Of a DNA stretch of 64,000 bases, positions 61,737 through 64,000 are shown piece after piece. The notes under the pieces were generated by a model. That model ran no database searches. It was given only the letters and a program-made list of their open reading frames with translations, and had not been told where the DNA came from. This stretch comes from Eubacteriales bacterium. GTDB taxonomy: Bacteria > Bacillota > Clostridia > Lachnospirales > Lachnospiraceae. The position numbers and the translations under genes were made by a program. Position 1 is the stretch's first letter; every line of letters starts with the position of its first letter. The stretch lies in NCBI GenBank assembly GCA_030524175.1, contig JAUNHC010000005.1, positions 62,001 to 126,000 of the forward strand, given 5' to 3'.

Positions 61737-63083
61737 CTATCCGATCGCTATGATCTGACTTTCATTGGGAAGTAACTTGATATGCAGCATATTATCCTGC
61801 ACACTTACAGCTACCCCGTCAATGAGACTCTCACATTTGGATGCCGCAATGGGCATACGGATGTTGAGCTCCGCCTCATTTTCATCATTATTTACCGCCA
61901 CAATAACGCCTTCATCCCCCATGATCCTGGCAAATGCATACTGGCGGTTTGTAAGCAGCAGCTCCTGATAAGCCCCATTTGACAAAGCCGGCTGCTCTTT
62001 GTGAATACGCCCCAGCGTACGGACCCACTCCAAAAGCTTAGGATCCTCAGCAGCCTCTTCCTCCAAATTCACAGAAGGACGCAGCGGGTCATCATTTGCG
62101 CCCTCTTTTTTCCCTTTGATCCCCCACTCTGAGCCATAATAAATGGATGGGATTCCCGGAAGGGTGAACAGAAGTGTATACACCGGATAAATATGTCCGG
62201 GAACCTGAAGCTTGGATGCAATCCTGTCCACATCATGATTGTCCACAAAAGAATACAGCTTCATACCTCTGTAAATACCGCCGTTCTGATCAAACTCTCT
62301 GCGGATAGTATGGGCGATCTCAAAATAATTGTGGTCATTGTGACCGGAATACAAGCCCTTATGCAGTTCATAATTTGTTACACTGTCCAGCATTTCCGGC
62401 TTTACATACCGGCTGTAATCCCCATGGATCACCTCGCCCATAAGCCAGAAATCTTCCTTTTTGTCCCTTGTATAACGGCGCATTTCTTCCATGAAAGAAA
62501 ATTCCAGACAATCTGCGCAGTCCAGACGGATACCGTCAATATCAAACTCATCGATCCAAAAGCCGATCACATCAAGAAGATATTCCCGAACCTTCGGCTC
62601 CCAGAAATTCAGGTTGACCAGCTCATAGCAATTCCTCCACGCCTCATATCCAAAACCGTCATTATAGGGCGTGTTCCATCCAAAATTAATTCCCTTATAC
62701 CAACTGCAGTAGGGAGAATTCTCCCTGTTCTTCTGAATATCCTGAAAAGCGAAAAACTCACGGCCTGTATGGTTAAACACCCCGTCAACCACCACCTTGA
62801 TTCCCCGCTCATGTGCTTCGTCCACAAAATGCCTGAAATCCTCATTGTCCCCCAGCCTTCTGTCCACCAGCTTATAATCCCTGGTGTCATAACCATGGGA
62901 TGTGGACTCAAATAAAGGCCCGATATAAATTGCGGTGCAGCCAAGGGAATCTATATGCGGCAGCCATTTCTCCAGCTCATCAAAACGATGCGTCACCTCT
63001 GTCTGCTCATTCCTTCTTGGTGCACCTGTCATCCCAATAGGATACATGTGATAAAATACTGCCTCTTCAAACCATCTGCCCAA
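61737..63083 (-). CDS. GH13 alpha-amylase family glucanotransferase or hydrolase
   Basis: 448 residues, no signal peptide, so cytoplasmic. The four GH13 regions are present: VVDGVFNHTG, GIRLDCADCLEF (nucleophile Asp), WLMGEVIHGD (acid/base Glu) and SFVDNHDVDRIAS. The catalytic triad is intact. The protein is short, without a starch-binding domain, and probably acts on maltodextrins or glycogen fragments with the adjacent branching enzyme. Its exact specificity cannot be read here. The promoter is at 63158-63186 on the minus strand. Confidence 0.93.
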   Translation of the reverse strand: MGRWFEEAVFYHMYPIGMTGAPRRNEQTEVTHRFDELEKWLPHIDSLGCTAIYIGPLFESTSHGYDTRDYKLVDRRLGDNEDFRHFVDEAHERGIKVVVDGVFNHTGREFFAFQDIQKNRENSPYCSWYKGINFGWNTPYNDGFGYEAWRNCYELVNLNFWEPKVREYLLDVIGFWIDEFDIDGIRLDCADCLEFSFMEEMRRYTRDKKEDFWLMGEVIHGDYSRYVKPEMLDSVTNYELHKGLYSGHNDHNYFEIAHTIRREFDQNGGIYRGMKLYSFVDNHDVDRIASKLQVPGHIYPVYTLLFTLPGIPSIYYGSEWGIKGKKEGANDDPLRPSVNLEEEAAEDPKLLEWVRTLGRIHKEQPALSNGAYQELLLTNRQYAFARIMGDEGVIVAVNNDENEAELNIRMPIAASKCESLIDGVAVSVQDNMLHIKLLPNESQIIAIG

Positions 63084-63157
63084 TACGTTGTCCTCCTGAA
63101 TTCCGCCTGAAAGTCCCCTATGAACGGCAACTGACTTTCAGTCATTCTATACTTTTT

Positions 63158-63186
63158 ATTATACCAACGCCCACTCTCTCCGTCAA
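63158..63186 (-). promoter_or_regulatory. Promoter of the GH13 gene
   Basis: On the minus strand: TTGACG (63186-63181), a 17-nt spacer and TATAAT (63163-63158), about 75 nt before the start at 63083. Confidence 0.75.
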
Positions 63187-63309
63187 TTAAAATTGAGGTA
63201 ACAGAAGAAAGAATACTGGCCGTTATTGTTCTCTGGTAATATCCACGTTACCGGGCACGGAGTGTACAATAACTGCTGACCCCGCACAGAACCTTTATAC
63301 CAAATAATA

Positions 63310-63354
63310 AAAGAGGATAACCTTGCTGTTGTCTTTCAGTAAGTTATCCTCTTT
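63310..63354 (-). terminator. Terminator after the polysaccharide deacetylase gene
   Basis: AAAGAGGATAAC (63310-63321) pairs with GTTATCCTCTTT (63343-63354) over 12 bp, followed on the minus strand by TTATTATTT. Confidence 0.75.
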
Positions 63355-63413
63355 GCATTTAACTGTCTCTTAGGAAACCGGATATTAATTATTATGCGTA
63401 TTTCCCGTTTTTT

Positions 63414-64000
63414 TTACTCACCGTCACTGTAGTCGTCGCTGCCTTCACCGTCATCGAAACCACTGTTGTCTTCTTCACCGTCAGTGTAGCCGTCGTCACC
63501 ATTGTCATCACCGTCAGTGATATCGGTTCCGTCTGTATCCGTGACGCTTCCGTCATCAATACCGGAAGTGCCGTCACTTACGTTTCCTTCATATCCTGCA
63601 ACCTCTCCTCTTCCAAGAGTGCTGTCCCAGAAGTCAACATAAGATGCGTTCTGAAGTGTCACACCCTTTGCCTCAGCCAGTTCACTTACCGTAACCAGCT
63701 TATAGCCTTGAGCAACCAGATCAGGTATGATCCTCAGCGCAGCGTTGACCGACGGCTCATGGATATCATGCATCAGAATAATGGATCCATCCGTCAAATC
63801 TCCGTTCATAACAGCATTGTAGTCAGCATCAGCATCCAGAGTATCCCAGTCTCGGGTATCCAGTGACCACATAAAGAACGGTTTATCGACAGTGTCAATA
63901 ATATCCTGATTATAAGCACCATACGGTGCCCGGGCAACACTTGCAGGCTGTCCGCAGGCCTGGATCAATGCATTATCTGTATCCTCAAACTGCTTGGCCA
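63414..64000 (-). CDS. Polysaccharide deacetylase family protein, C-terminal part (cut by window end)
   Basis: The frame runs out of the window at 64000, so only the last 195 residues are visible. The NodB-type end is clear: ARAPYGAYNQDII, MWSLDTRDWDT, GSIILMHDIHEPSVNAAL and GYKLVTVSELAEAKG, including the catalytic-motif His in LMHDIHE. These enzymes remove acetyl groups from peptidoglycan or similar glycans outside the cell. The last 60 residues or so are an Asp/Gly-rich tail (GNVSDGTSG..., ending SDGE) with no known domain. It likely has an N-terminal signal or TM outside the window. Confidence 0.9.
   Translation of the reverse strand, partial: AKQFEDTDNALIQACGQPASVARAPYGAYNQDIIDTVDKPFFMWSLDTRDWDTLDADADYNAVMNGDLTDGSIILMHDIHEPSVNAALRIIPDLVAQGYKLVTVSELAEAKGVTLQNASYVDFWDSTLGRGEVAGYEGNVSDGTSGIDDGSVTDTDGTDITDGDDNGDDGYTDGEEDNSGFDDGEGSDDYSDGE

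Larger units (their letters stand above)
63084..63413. other. Intergenic region upstream of the GH13 gene
   Basis: 330 bp with the GH13 promoter (63158-63186) and the deacetylase terminator (63310-63354). Nothing else recognisable was seen. Confidence 0.6.

Noticed and set aside
1-64000. tRNA genes, rRNA genes, insertion sequences, prophage
   Set aside because: No tRNA cloverleaf with a usable anticodon arm, no rRNA segment, no transposase, integrase or phage structural gene was seen in any frame.

Overview
The window reads as chromosome of a low-to-mid GC Gram-positive anaerobe of the Clostridia, most likely a Lachnospiraceae member close to Blautia (inference from gene families and style: a DUF4317 protein, YesM/YesN-type two-component systems, many sugar ABC importers, pth-mfd-prsA order, AGGAGG ribosome sites). 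No rRNA, tRNA, transposase, integrase or CRISPR array was seen. About 40 protein genes are supported, most on the minus strand.

Layout. 1-5.1 kb: the tail of a probable glycosidase, a membrane GGDEF-EAL protein, a duplicated CmpB-like membrane protein and a GNAT acetyltransferase. 5.1-6.4 kb: 1.25 kb without a credible protein gene, filled by three structured elements (a 238-bp palindrome, a tandem pair of about 120-nt repeats, and a 291-bp element closed by a perfect 51-bp inverted repeat). 6.4-15 kb: a glycan-use locus with a GHL6-type glycosidase, two CUT1 permeases, a solute-binding protein and a divergent histidine kinase/response regulator pair. 15-21 kb: Hsp20, asparaginase, an odd phosphoribosyltransferase-like protein, a small Rpn-tail-like ORF, a YibE/F membrane protein and a secreted alkaline phosphatase.

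21-34.4 kb: a complete Wadjet anti-plasmid system of the type III kind, in transcription order jetD-jetA-jetB-jetC. It starts only 18 bp after a sugar-sensing operon (response regulator, histidine kinase, membrane-anchored sugar-binding sensor, galactose-binding-like lipoprotein), so the defence genes look like the 3' half of the sensor operon. 34.5-44.1 kb: a block bounded by two direct copies of a terminator-rich repeat. It holds a ribose-type ABC importer, two DhaK/DhaL kinase pairs without a DhaM, a class II ketose-bisphosphate aldolase and a divergent DeoR regulator. One DhaK lacks both active-site histidines, so this is a good candidate for an undescribed sugar or polyol pathway. 44.1-47.8 kb: an mglBAC galactose-type importer; the lipoprotein upstream of Wadjet resembles MglB, which suggests that the repeat-bounded block separates mgl from its sensor genes.

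48-64 kb: mostly housekeeping: DUF4317 and HAD proteins, a GGEEF diguanylate cyclase, prsA-mfd-pth, two CobW-type GTPases (one fused to a DUF1980-like domain, one with a His-rich metal loop) separated by a cloverleaf-like repeat, a small unknown protein, glycogen branching enzyme, an alpha-amylase family enzyme and a polysaccharide deacetylase cut by the window end.
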